DNA from: Rhodoflexus caldus
GTDB taxonomy: Bacteria; Bacteroidota; Bacteroidia; Cytophagales; Thermoflexibacteraceae
Assembly: GCF_021206925.1 (NCBI RefSeq)
Contig: NZ_JAJPRF010000004.1
Coordinates: 124,001-188,000, forward strand
Reading direction: 5' to 3'
Length of the DNA stretch: 64,000 bases
Part shown: positions 42,306-50,701 of the stretch, in pieces
How positions within the stretch are numbered: position 1 is the stretch's first letter
Layout of the letters: each line of letters starts with the position of its first letter
The notes under the pieces: model-generated
Databases searched by the model: none
Told to the model about the DNA's origin: nothing
Seen by the model: the letters and a program-made list of their open reading frames with translations, nothing else
Translations under genes and position numbers: made by a program

Positions 42306-42932
42306 CTATTTACCCTTATAGACCATTTCGCCTGCCCGAATAGGTACTTTCAGGCGATTTTCCGGTGGCGGAATAGGACAACTGTAATTATCGTTGTAGG
42401 CGCAATAAGGGTTATACGCTGTGTTAAAGTCCAGCACAATCTGGTCGCGGCGACCTTTGGGCAAGGGGATATCCATGTAACGACCCGTTTCATAAGTTTC
42501 TTCGCCATTGGTGGGGTCATTAAACGGCACAAACAGAATTTGCGGCGATTCGCTGCTGACAAAAAGGGTGAGCGCGTGCTGTTCGCCGTTGAGTCGGAAG
42601 CGGGCAATGCCGTAGCGCCGCATCAGGCGATCTTCGCCGGTGGTGGTTTGCAGGCGGAGTGTGGCTGTATCGGTTTCGGGAATAAGCGTCAGGTCGGCAG
42701 TCAGGCGATAAGACGCATCTATGGGGAAATAGCTAAGTCCCTTGAACTTTTTGCGCAGCGCCGGTTCTATGGGCGACTCTTCGTCTTCCCTGAAAAACTC
42801 TTCTTTTTCTTTGCGTTCCTCCTGAATACCTTCTACGTAGCGGTCATTCATTTGCAGGTCGCTGAATGAGTAAAAAATAACAAACAGCAACACCACGGCA
42901 ATGGCAGAAAAAAGCAAATAGTTGGTTCTCAC
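42306..42932 (-). CDS. DUF1684 protein with N-terminal membrane anchor
   Basis: Protein of 208 aa. The GTG at 42932 gives VRTNYLLFSAIAVVLLFVIF, an uncleaved N-terminal anchor; upstream frame from 43073 would run into the divergent flavin reductase gene, so I reject it. The rest matches DUF1684: FPIDASYRLTADLTLI, RYGIARFRLNGEQHALTLF, FVPFNDPTNGEETYETGRYM and the C-terminal DFNTAYNPYCAYNDNYSCP followed by IPPPENRLKVPIRAGEM. The function of the family is not known. An acidic coiled segment (EERKEKEEFFREDEE) follows the anchor. A second DUF1684 gene lies at 43938 with the flavin reductase between them. Confidence 0.78.
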   Translation of the reverse strand: MRTNYLLFSAIAVVLLFVIFYSFSDLQMNDRYVEGIQEERKEKEEFFREDEESPIEPALRKKFKGLSYFPIDASYRLTADLTLIPETDTATLRLQTTTGEDRLMRRYGIARFRLNGEQHALTLFVSSESPQILFVPFNDPTNGEETYETGRYMDIPLPKGRRDQIVLDFNTAYNPYCAYNDNYSCPIPPPENRLKVPIRAGEMVYKGK

Positions 42933-42989
42933 GTGTTGGTAAGGGTTATTGTTTGAACAAATGTAAGCAGAATATCGGATACCATCCGT

Positions 42990-42997
42990 TAAATTTG
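42990..42997 (+). promoter_or_regulatory. Possible minus-7 box of the flavin reductase gene
   Basis: TAAATTTG matches TAnnTTTG exactly and stands 31 bp before the ATG at 43029, leaving a leader of about 25 bases. The minus-33 TTTG is not present at 19 bp, so this is a half-supported site. Confidence 0.35.
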
Positions 42998-43028
42998 CCT
43001 GTAACAAAACCGTAACCAATCGCAGTTT

Positions 43029-43880
43029 ATGAAAACCATTCGCCCTGCCGATATCCCCACCGTACAGATGCACGCCCTGATGTTAAGCAGCATAGGGCCG
43101 CGCCCCATAGCATTTGCAAGCACCGTCAGCCGCGACGGACAGGTGAACCTCAGCCCTTTCAGTTTTTTTAATTGCGTCGGCTCCAATCCGCCGATATTGG
43201 TATTTTCGCCTGCCCGCCGTGTGCGCGACAACACCATTAAACACACACTGGAAAACGTATATGAAGTGCCCGAAGTGGTTATCAATATTGTTAACCACGA
43301 CATCGTGGAGCAAATGTCGCTGGCAAGCACCGAATACGAAAAAGGGGTGAATGAGTTCGTCAAATCGGGGCTGACCGAGTTGGCCTCCGAAATGGTGCGC
43401 CCGCCGCGTGTAAAAGAGTCGCCCGTGCAGTATGAGTGCAAAGTCCGCCGCATCATCCCGCTGGGCAATCAAGGCGGTGCCGGCAACCTGATTATATGCG
43501 AAATAGTGCTGGCTCACTTCCGAGAAGATATTTTTGACAGCAAAGGACAGATAGACCCGTTTAAATTGGACTTGGTATCGCGCATGGGCGGCGACTGGTA
43601 TTGCCGCGCCAACGGGAATGCGCTTTTTGAAGTTGCCAAACCTGTTGCACGCCTTGGCATAGGCGTGGACAACCTGCCCGAGGCTATACGCCTCAGCCCT
43701 GTACTGACAGGCAATCACTTAGGCAAGCTCGGCAATACGGAGTCCCTACCCGACCCTTACTCACTTGCGGCTGTATCCATCCCTGCCGGTTTTGAACATC
43801 TCAGCGGGCATCATCTGGCAGCGGCACTGCTGGATGCCAACCTGATAGATGCTGCTTGGAAAGTTTTATTAGCCTCCTGA
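43029..43880 (+). CDS. Flavin reductase family protein (FMN-binding split barrel)
   Basis: Soluble protein of 283 aa. IGPRPIAFASTVSRDGQVN followed by LSPFSFFNCVGSNPPILVFSP is the conserved FMN-binding region of the DIM6/NTAB flavin reductase family, and the KHTLENVYEVPEVVINIV and LICEIVLAHFREDIF segments continue the split-barrel fold. Residues beyond about 200 form an extra C-terminal part of about 80 aa that includes AVARLG-type and LGNTESLPDPYSLAAV stretches, which is usual in the longer members of this family. It may reduce flavin for a partner oxygenase, or act directly; no partner gene is adjacent. It is transcribed divergently from one DUF1684 gene and just upstream of the other. Confidence 0.85.
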   Translation: MKTIRPADIPTVQMHALMLSSIGPRPIAFASTVSRDGQVNLSPFSFFNCVGSNPPILVFSPARRVRDNTIKHTLENVYEVPEVVINIVNHDIVEQMSLASTEYEKGVNEFVKSGLTELASEMVRPPRVKESPVQYECKVRRIIPLGNQGGAGNLIICEIVLAHFREDIFDSKGQIDPFKLDLVSRMGGDWYCRANGNALFEVAKPVARLGIGVDNLPEAIRLSPVLTGNHLGKLGNTESLPDPYSLAAVSIPAGFEHLSGHHLAAALLDANLIDAAWKVLLAS

Positions 43881-43937
43881 AATGCGAAAATGGTTAAGGG
43901 TTCGTTATACTGTTGTTAAATTTAAGTTAGCCCCCTT

Positions 43938-44843
43938 ATGAAATCACACATCTACACCGCCCTTACCACTGCGCTGCTGCTGAGTGCCGCCTGTTCGTCT
44001 TCGCGGCAAGAGAGCAGCACCACTAATTACGCCGATGAAATCCATCAATGGCACAGCGAGCGGATTGAGTCGCTCAAAAAAGAAGACGGTTGGCTCAACT
44101 TGGCAGGGCTTTTCTGGCTGCGCGAAGGCAAAAACAGCATAGGAGCCGATGAGCGCAACCAGATTGTTTTTCCAAAAGGGAAAGCGGCAGACCGCCTCGG
44201 TATTTTAGTACTGGAAAACGGGAGAGTGCGTTTTACGGCTGACCCTACGGCCACTGTTACCGCAGACGGTGTACGCATTACCGATTCGCTTATTTTCAGC
44301 GAAGAGCAGAAAAAGCCCGTTGTACTTGCGCACGGTTCGCTGCGATGGTTCATTATCAAGCGGGGCAATAAATATGGCGTGCGCCTTCGCGACTTGGAAC
44401 ATCCGGCTGTCAAAAGTTTTACGGGCGTTGCTCGGTACGACATAGACCCGCGCTGGCGGCTCCGTGCACGCGTGGAGCCTGTTTCAGACACGCATAAAAT
44501 AGCCATTACCGACGTATTGGGGCAAGTAAGTTATCAGCCTTCCCCCGGCACATTGGTGTTTGACTGGCAAGGAAAAAACTATCGCTTAGATGCGGTGGAA
44601 AGCGGCGATAAGTTGTTCATTCTTTTTGCCGACGAAACCAATAAAAAGCAAACCTATGCTGCCGGCCGATTCTTGTATGCAGACAAACCCGACAGCACCG
44701 GCCATACTATTCTGGATTTTAACAAGGCAATCAATCCGCCCTGTGCCTTTACCGAATTTGCCACCTGCCCGTTGCCGCCGCCGCAAAACCGCTTGGCAAT
44801 TGCCATCAAGGCAGGCGAAAAACGCTACGGCAAAGGGCACTAA
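43938..44843 (+). CDS. DUF1684 lipoprotein
   Basis: Lipoprotein of 301 aa: the signal ends LLLSAACSSS, with the lipobox Cys at about residue 19. It contains the complete DUF1684 domain, starting HQWHSERIESLKKEDGWLNL and AGLFWLREGKNSIGADE, and ending with ILDFNKAINPPCAFTEFATC then PLPPPQNRLAIAIKAGEK. The last segment corresponds closely to that of the shorter paralogue at 42306, with two Cys in the same spacing. A role in outer-membrane or periplasmic binding is possible, but the domain's function is unknown. It follows the flavin reductase gene by 57 bp on the same strand. Its last 4 bp overlap the convergent protease gene. Confidence 0.87.
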   Translation: MKSHIYTALTTALLLSAACSSSRQESSTTNYADEIHQWHSERIESLKKEDGWLNLAGLFWLREGKNSIGADERNQIVFPKGKAADRLGILVLENGRVRFTADPTATVTADGVRITDSLIFSEEQKKPVVLAHGSLRWFIIKRGNKYGVRLRDLEHPAVKSFTGVARYDIDPRWRLRARVEPVSDTHKIAITDVLGQVSYQPSPGTLVFDWQGKNYRLDAVESGDKLFILFADETNKKQTYAAGRFLYADKPDSTGHTILDFNKAINPPCAFTEFATCPLPPPQNRLAIAIKAGEKRYGKGH

Positions 44844-46114
44844 ATCGGCTTGCGCAGTATCAGTTGTGTGGTGATGGTTTGATTCCCGCGCCGCACACTG
44901 ATGCTGATTTTGCGCCCGGGTTTGCTTTGGAAAAGTGCCATAATCTCCGTCAATCGCAACGAGAAGGCATTGCGCTTATTAATGTTCAGAATTTCATCGC
45001 CCGGCAGCAGACCGGCTTCAGCGGCAGGCGAGCGCGGGCTTACTTCCGAAATCGTAAACAGTGGCAACCCCGGGATAGGCGTAATAATCTCCATGCCGCT
45101 AAGGTTGTAGTTGAACGGTTCTTTAAAAAATGAGTTGGGTTTCAGATAAATTTTACCGCCTTCGTAGTCCATAAATACCCGAAACCGTTTCAAAACATCT
45201 GACCCCAATTGGCCGTTTCTTTGGCTGCTGCCCGCAAACATGCCAAGCGATGCCGAATCAGGATAAGCCGCCGTTACGTCTTTCAGTATGTACTTGCCTA
45301 CTTCCAAGGCCTCAATGCGCCCAAGTTTGCCGTGAATATCGCCGCTTAACCCCTGCCCCAAATAGGCCTCAATGTATTGGGGCGGATGAGTAATGTCGGG
45401 ATGGGAGAGCACATCCAGCGAAACGGCACTGCTGGCACCTGTATCAATCAACAAGCGTACTTTTACTCGTTTGCCGTTAGCCTGACGCACATAACATTCC
45501 ACATAGGGTTTGCCATCCTCTACCGAAATGGGGAGCGCATGTCCCCGCAACTTTTTGCGATAGTGCTTGGGGTCGTACAAAGTAAGCCGACGAGTTTCAT
45601 AGTCTATCTCTACGATAAAATCTTTGAAAAAATCGTAGCCGATAATGCCGTTTACATACATGCCCAACTTTTTGGAAAGCATAAAAACATCCTGCATCAG
45701 AATCAGCAGGTCGTGGTTGCGTGCCATCAGGTGAGGGGTAAAAGCAAACAGGTTGCCGTAGGAAAGCAGCGCCTCCAAGTCATCTCCTGCACCCAAGCCG
45801 CGGATTTTGATTTTTCGGGCGTTGGCAAATTGTAGAGAATCCCCAACATTGAGCGAGGTAATCAAAGGCGTTTTAACGCCTGTATCTACAATAAACCTGA
45901 GGCTGTCTGACCCGTTGATGGAAACAGGAATGATTATCAGGTTATTGGCAAGCCTGAAAGGTATCGTAACCGATTTTACTTTGGGATTCATCAGGTAGAG
46001 GTTGCGCATAAAAAGCGGCTGCCCTTCTGCCGTTGATTTTGAAACCGAACGACATCCTGCAAGCAGTGCTATCAACAACATAACAGCGCCTATACGCAGT
46101 AAAGATTTCACCAT
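44840..46114 (-). CDS. Lipoprotein with two retropepsin-like DTG motifs and a PDZ domain
   Basis: Lipoprotein of 424 aa with lipobox LLAGC (Cys21). It has two aspartic-protease motifs in one chain: RFIVDTGVKTPLITS with Asp77-Thr-Gly and VRLLIDTGASSAVSLD with Asp224-Thr-Gly. Each is followed by a GIIGYDFFKDF or GQLGSDVLKRFRVFMDY segment, the hydrophobic G(x)LGxDxL motif of clan AA proteases. Retroviral proteases need two subunits to supply two DTG motifs; here both are in one polypeptide. A PDZ domain occupies about residues 345-424 (SEVSPRSPAAEAGLLPGDEI). It could be an envelope protease that recognises C-termini of substrates. Similar fusions are known in Bacteroidota; their substrates are not. 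It overlaps the convergent DUF1684 gene by 4 bp. Confidence 0.85.
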   Translation of the reverse strand: MVKSLLRIGAVMLLIALLAGCRSVSKSTAEGQPLFMRNLYLMNPKVKSVTIPFRLANNLIIIPVSINGSDSLRFIVDTGVKTPLITSLNVGDSLQFANARKIKIRGLGAGDDLEALLSYGNLFAFTPHLMARNHDLLILMQDVFMLSKKLGMYVNGIIGYDFFKDFIVEIDYETRRLTLYDPKHYRKKLRGHALPISVEDGKPYVECYVRQANGKRVKVRLLIDTGASSAVSLDVLSHPDITHPPQYIEAYLGQGLSGDIHGKLGRIEALEVGKYILKDVTAAYPDSASLGMFAGSSQRNGQLGSDVLKRFRVFMDYEGGKIYLKPNSFFKEPFNYNLSGMEIITPIPGLPLFTISEVSPRSPAAEAGLLPGDEILNINKRNAFSLRLTEIMALFQSKPGRKISISVRRGNQTITTQLILRKPI

Positions 46115-46352
46115 ACCCTATTTGGTTTATTTAAGCCTATAACAAAATTTTGCTATGGGCAGTTTTGTACTTTTTGTTGCGGCAGCGGCAAAGCCCTCAT
46201 TCCGATAACATTTGAAAGAACGGAAGTTTACCAAAGCAATGCTTGCTTGCGGTACAACTTGACGCATGCAATTTGGCTACTGTCAAATTACAACAAAAAA
46301 TAGAAACAGCCTTTGCAAAAAACTTGTAATGGCTTATCGGGGGCAGGTTTTC

Positions 46353-48623
46353 CTAAAAATCATTCAGCGGATTACCCGAAGGCGGCACATAAGAGGCCGA
46401 ATCCAGCCGAAGGGCTTTTGCCTTGGAACAGTCCAGTTCTACGGTAAGTTTTTCGGGCTTGGGAAACTCGCCTTTAGTATTGTAAGGTTCTAAACGAGGG
46501 TCGGCAAAAATCTTGTCCATATAGATACCGAATGCAGGCATGGCCATGCGCGAACCCTGCCCGTAGTCGCCTGTGCGGAAGTGAATACTGCGCTCATCGC
46601 CGCCTACCCATATGCCGGTAACCAAGTCTTTGGTCATGCCCATAAACCAACCGTCGGAGTAGTTTTGGGTAGTACCGGTTTTGCAGGCCACTTGCGTCCC
46701 CTGACGGAACTTGTAGCGATACAGTCCCAAACCGGTTCCGTTACGCTCTTCGGTAGCGCCGCGCAGCATGTAGGTCATAATGTACGCCTTTTCTTCGTCA
46801 AAAACTTCGCGCTTTTGCGGGATGAACCGATAGAGCACTTTGCCGTTTTTATCGGTGATGTGGGTGATGTAGGTAGGCTGAATCCAAACACCTTTATTGA
46901 CAAAGGTGGCGTATGCGCCTGTCAAATCATACACGGAAACATCGCCACCTGCCCCCAAAGCAAGCGAAGGCACTTCGTCTAAGGGGGTGGTAATACCCAT
47001 TTTACGGGCATATTCAATTACTCTGCGCGGTTGAATGCGTCGCATCAGAAAAGCGGCAGTGGTGTTGATAGACTGTGCCAATGCCTGCCGCAGCGTGTAA
47101 GTATTGCCGGTGTATGCGCCGAAGTTTTTGGCAGTCCACGTTTCGCCGCTTTCCAAGACAAAGGTTTGCGGCGCATCCACTACTTCGGTGCAGGGAGAAT
47201 AGGCCTGCTCGCTGATGGCAGTAGCATACACAATCGGCTTGAATGCCGAGCCGGGCTGACGTGCCCCCTGCTTCACATGGTCATAGTTGAAAAACTTCTG
47301 ATTTACGCCGCCTACCCATGCTTTTACATAGCCGGTGTGGGGGTCCATGCTCATCATACCGGCATGAAGAAACTTTTTGAAATATTTTACGGAGTCAATC
47401 GGACTCATTACCGTATCTATTTCGTTGTTTTTGGCCGTCCAACTGAAAACTTTCATGCGAACGGGCTTATTCAGTTCGCGGTAGATGGATATGGAATCGT
47501 CTCCGTAGATGCTTTTTAGTACGCGGTAGTGTTCTGTTCGTTTAACAGCCCTGTCAATAAAGTTGGGTAGTTCGCGAAAATTTTCATCTACCCACGGATT
47601 ACGGCCTTTCCAATGTGCAAAAAACTTGCCCTGCAATTCTTTCATGTGCTCGGCAATGGCTTCCTCGGCATAGCGCTGCATACGTGAGTCAATGGTGGTG
47701 TAGATTTTCAACCCGTCGGCAAAAAGGTCGTAGCCGTTTTTGGCACACCACGCAAGCAAGTCTTTGCGCACTTCCATGCGGAAGTAGGTGGCAATACCGC
47801 TGGTGTGGTCATCGGACTGTACGGCATCTACTTTGATAGAAGCACGCTTGTAGCGCTCGGCCTCCGCTTCGCTGATAAATCCGTATTTTTCCATTTGTTC
47901 AATAACCGTATTGCGGCGCATCAATGCCAATTCAGGGTTGCGTATGGGGTTGTATCGTGTGGGCGCTTTCAGCATACCTACCAGCACGGCTGCCTGCGGC
48001 ACGGTAAGGCTGTCGGGGGTTGTGTTGAAATAGGTACGTGCCGCTACTTTCACGCCAAAAGCATTGTTGCCAAGTTCTACCTCGTTGAGGTACATGGTAA
48101 CAATTTCGCGTTTGGTGTAGGAGCGCTCCAACTGAATGGCAAGAATCCACTCTTTGGTTTTGGCAATGACCGTTCCGAGCAGCGGCAGGTCGCTCAACGA
48201 ACCTTTCAGATTTTGGCGGGTACTGAACAGGTTTTTTGCCAACTGCTGGGTGATGGTACTACCGCCGCGACGCTTGCCGCGCAGCAAGTCAAAAAATATG
48301 GAAAACGTACCGCGAAAGTCTATCCCCGAATGGTCTTCAAACCGAATGTCTTCGGTGGCATACAAAGCATTGAGCAAGTTGGGCGAAATTTCTTCGTAGC
48401 GGACGGGCGTGCGATTCTGACGGAAATATTTACCCAGCAATACACCATCGGCAGACCACAGCTCTGAGGCTACTTCCGACTTGGGGTTTTCTAACTTGGT
48501 GAGGTCGGGCATGCCGCCAAACAAGCCCCCCCAATCGTTACTGACTGCCAGCACCCAAACTCCCAGAAACAAAAAACCGGCGACAACCAGCGTCCAGCCT
48601 AAACGTATGATTCGCAGATACAT
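46353..48623 (-). CDS. Bifunctional penicillin-binding protein 1A/1B-type (copy 1)
   Basis: Class A PBP of 756 aa that polymerises and crosslinks peptidoglycan. One N-terminal membrane segment (residues about 9-30) precedes the GT51 glycosyltransferase domain: ATEDIRFEDHSGID has the catalytic Glu91, and RGGSTITQQLAKNLF is the second GT51 motif. In the transpeptidase domain the active serine is Ser459 in QPGSAFKPIV (SxxK), Ser518-Ile-Asn is the SxN motif, and ACKTGTTQNYSDGWF is the KTG motif. The C-terminal tail is short. A second class A PBP with the same domain order is at 56621. The gene appears to be monocistronic, with TACTTTTG 27 bp upstream as a possible minus-7 box. Confidence 0.94.
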   Translation of the reverse strand: MYLRIIRLGWTLVVAGFLFLGVWVLAVSNDWGGLFGGMPDLTKLENPKSEVASELWSADGVLLGKYFRQNRTPVRYEEISPNLLNALYATEDIRFEDHSGIDFRGTFSIFFDLLRGKRRGGSTITQQLAKNLFSTRQNLKGSLSDLPLLGTVIAKTKEWILAIQLERSYTKREIVTMYLNEVELGNNAFGVKVAARTYFNTTPDSLTVPQAAVLVGMLKAPTRYNPIRNPELALMRRNTVIEQMEKYGFISEAEAERYKRASIKVDAVQSDDHTSGIATYFRMEVRKDLLAWCAKNGYDLFADGLKIYTTIDSRMQRYAEEAIAEHMKELQGKFFAHWKGRNPWVDENFRELPNFIDRAVKRTEHYRVLKSIYGDDSISIYRELNKPVRMKVFSWTAKNNEIDTVMSPIDSVKYFKKFLHAGMMSMDPHTGYVKAWVGGVNQKFFNYDHVKQGARQPGSAFKPIVYATAISEQAYSPCTEVVDAPQTFVLESGETWTAKNFGAYTGNTYTLRQALAQSINTTAAFLMRRIQPRRVIEYARKMGITTPLDEVPSLALGAGGDVSVYDLTGAYATFVNKGVWIQPTYITHITDKNGKVLYRFIPQKREVFDEEKAYIMTYMLRGATEERNGTGLGLYRYKFRQGTQVACKTGTTQNYSDGWFMGMTKDLVTGIWVGGDERSIHFRTGDYGQGSRMAMPAFGIYMDKIFADPRLEPYNTKGEFPKPEKLTVELDCSKAKALRLDSASYVPPSGNPLNDF

Positions 48624-48649
48624 CCTATCCTAATGCTTACGATAAAGCA

Positions 48650-48657
48650 CAAAAGTA
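48650..48657 (-). promoter_or_regulatory. Possible minus-7 box of the PBP gene
   Basis: On the minus strand, TACTTTTG fits TAnnTTTG exactly and lies 27 bp before the start codon at 48623. The expected minus-33 TTTG is only TTT-like at the right distance. The site is in the 50-bp gap after the metallohydrolase gene. Confidence 0.35.
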
Positions 48658-48673
48658 ACAAAAAGGCACTCAA

Positions 48674-50071
48674 CTAAATTCCGTCAAAAAGTATAAAACT
48701 TTCCATGTACTCCGGTATAATCACATTGTGCCAGTGCAGTTGGGTTTCAATGGCATTTTTCAGCGCTTCGGCCGATTCTTTTTCCCCGTGTGTAATAAAA
48801 GTCATCTTAGGTGCGCTCCGAAATGCCCCTAACCAATGCATCAGCCCGTCATGGTCGGCATGTGCAGAGAAATAGGGCAGCTCGCGGATGCGGCACTTGA
48901 CAGGCACATATTCGCCAAACATTTTGATTTCTGTTTCACCTGCGAGCAGGCGCTTGCCTCGCGTGCCTTCTGCCTGATAGCCTACAAACAGCACCGTGTC
49001 CTGCGGACGATACAAGCGGTTGTACAAATGGTGAACAATGCGCCCGCCTGTGGCCATGCCGCTTGCCGAAATGATTACAGCACCCGAGCGAATGTCATTA
49101 ATCCGCTTAGATTCGGCCACTTCCAAGCAATAATGAAGCGAGGGGAAATGGAACAACTCATCGGCATCGTAGTGCTTAGACTGCTCGTCAAGTGCTAAGT
49201 GCTTGGCATACAAACGTGTGGCTTCTATCGCCATAGGGCTGTCCACATACACGGGGAAAGGTTTCAGGCGACGGGTTTCAAAAATCTTTTTGAGGTAATA
49301 CAGCATATTTTGCGTGCGCCCCAAGGCAAAGGCCGGAATCAGTAAACAGCCGTCTTCGGCAAAGGCGCTTTCTATCTCTTGCGCCAGTGCTTCCAACACA
49401 TCTACCTGCGGCACCACACGGCCGCCATAGGTAGATTCCACAATCAGGCAATCGGCCTCCTCCAATAAGGTTGGAGAGTTCAGCAAGGGGTCGTGGCTGC
49501 TGCCCAAATCGCCTGAAAATACAATTTTTTTCTGCTGATATTCTCCCTGAACGGTCAATATGAGCGATGCCGCACCCACAATGTGCCCGGCATCTTCATA
49601 GCGAAGGCTGATGTTATCCCGCAAGTCAAAGTCGGTGCGAATGGGCACGCCGGCTATCAGCGGCAATACATCCTCCACATCTTTAACCGTGTACAGCGGC
49701 AACGGCGTACTGTGTTTGGAATAGCCTTTTTTGGCAGCATAGGCGGCTTCTTCTTCCTGCAATTTGGCAGAATCTTTCAGCATCATCGGGATGAGGTCTG
49801 CCGTTGCTTCTGTGCAATAGACAGTGCCGCGGAAACCCTGTTTGTAAAGGCGCGGCAAATAACCGATGTGGTCTATATGGGCGTGGGTCAGCACAATGGC
49901 ATCTATGGTATCAGGCTCTACGGGAAACAACTCCCAATTGCGCAAACGCAACTCTTTCAGCCCCTGAAACAGGCCACAGTCCACCATCAGCCGAAAGTTA
50001 TCAATGTCTAAAATGTATTTGGAACCCGTAACGGTTTGGGCAGCCCCAAGGCACTTAAAAAGTATTTGCAT
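48674..50071 (-). CDS. MBL-fold beta-CASP RNA-processing-like hydrolase
   Basis: Soluble metallohydrolase of 465 aa. The metallo-beta-lactamase core begins ILFKCLGAAQTVTGSKYIL and has the zinc motif LTHAHIDHIGYLP (HxHxDH at residues 63-68), a further Asp/His site in EDAGHIVGAAS and FSGDLGSS. The beta-CASP part holds FALGRTQNMLYYLKKIF, VYVDSPMAIEAT and SASGMATGGRIVHHL, and the late histidine motif is ELPYFSAHADHDGL. This is the layout of bacterial RNase-like CPSF-type enzymes. I use the ATG at 50071, at the conserved start; the upstream frame from 50152 adds an implausible leader. No operon partner: it is 50 bp before a PBP gene on the same strand. Confidence 0.9.
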   Translation of the reverse strand: MQILFKCLGAAQTVTGSKYILDIDNFRLMVDCGLFQGLKELRLRNWELFPVEPDTIDAIVLTHAHIDHIGYLPRLYKQGFRGTVYCTEATADLIPMMLKDSAKLQEEEAAYAAKKGYSKHSTPLPLYTVKDVEDVLPLIAGVPIRTDFDLRDNISLRYEDAGHIVGAASLILTVQGEYQQKKIVFSGDLGSSHDPLLNSPTLLEEADCLIVESTYGGRVVPQVDVLEALAQEIESAFAEDGCLLIPAFALGRTQNMLYYLKKIFETRRLKPFPVYVDSPMAIEATRLYAKHLALDEQSKHYDADELFHFPSLHYCLEVAESKRINDIRSGAVIISASGMATGGRIVHHLYNRLYRPQDTVLFVGYQAEGTRGKRLLAGETEIKMFGEYVPVKCRIRELPYFSAHADHDGLMHWLGAFRSAPKMTFITHGEKESAEALKNAIETQLHWHNVIIPEYMESFILFDGI

Positions 50072-50223
50072 GGTTTGGTTGTCGGTTAGGTTTAATGGTA
50101 GCAAGTTACACGGTAAATGTTGTTTATACGCAAATATGTCGGACATTTGCAACTTCTTGCCGAAAAATCGGTTGTTAAGAAGCCGTTCATTCTACTTTCC
50201 CGAAAAATTAACTTTTTGTTCTT

Positions 50224-50622
50224 ATGCTTGATGAAACTCTGTACTGGCAAATTGTGCACAACGCCGATGCTAATCTGCTGCACATCACATGGAAGGGAAC
50301 TGCTGCGGATATGCCGGAGAACGAATTTAAAACCCATCTGCTTCGTTTTGTAGAGTTACTTCGCGCAACGGAAGCCAAAAAATTTCTGGTAGATGCCTCT
50401 GCGGGACATTTTATTATGCTGCCTCACATACAGGAGTGGCACGACCGAACAATCGTACCCCAATATAAAGCAATGGGTATCAGGCGCATTGCCTTTGTTT
50501 ACCCCGATGATATCGCGCAGGCCATGTCGTTAGACCAAGCATTTGACGAAAAGCAAGCCCAGCAACTGCTGACTCGTTTCTTCAGCTCGATGGATGAAGC
50601 ACAGGCTTGGGTGAAGGTCTAA
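50224..50622 (+). CDS. STAS/SpoIIAA-like small protein (copy C)
   Basis: Soluble protein of 132 aa. It is related in pattern to the gene at 59104: a first strand with hydrophobic residues then W(K/H) near residue 20, MPENEFKTHLLRFVELLRAT helix, AKKFLVDASAGHFIM (compare RLSLVDSRYAMYVI), a WxxxxxxPxxxAMGI(R/Y) block with YKAMGIRRIAFV, and a final RFFSSMDEAQAWV. The last block, RFF(S/D)(S/D)xDxAxAWL, is a hallmark shared with the copy at 59104. The fold is SpoIIAA/STAS-like and no catalytic residues stand out. The gene ends shortly before a convergent-type terminator and faces the GLPGLI gene. Confidence 0.65.
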   Translation: MLDETLYWQIVHNADANLLHITWKGTAADMPENEFKTHLLRFVELLRATEAKKFLVDASAGHFIMLPHIQEWHDRTIVPQYKAMGIRRIAFVYPDDIAQAMSLDQAFDEKQAQQLLTRFFSSMDEAQAWVKV

Positions 50623-50647
50623 ATCTGTTACTTCCATCAATCATAAG

Positions 50648-50677
50648 AAAAGCCATCCCCGTTTAGAGATGGCTTTT
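50648..50677. terminator. Bidirectional rho-independent terminator
   Basis: Perfect 10-bp inverted repeat AAAAGCCATC (50648-50657) and GATGGCTTTT (50668-50677) with a 10-base loop. It is flanked by A and T runs on each side and lies between the convergent STAS-like gene (ends 50622) and GLPGLI gene (ends 50702), so it can serve both. Confidence 0.8.
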
Positions 50678-50701
50678 CAGTTTTACTTAGGATGTTCTGA
50701 A

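Noticed and set aside
46266-46493. 75-codon plus-strand frame in the gap before the PBP gene
   Set aside because: Overlaps the end of the PBP gene and has no support. The gap 46115-46352 otherwise shows nothing I can name.
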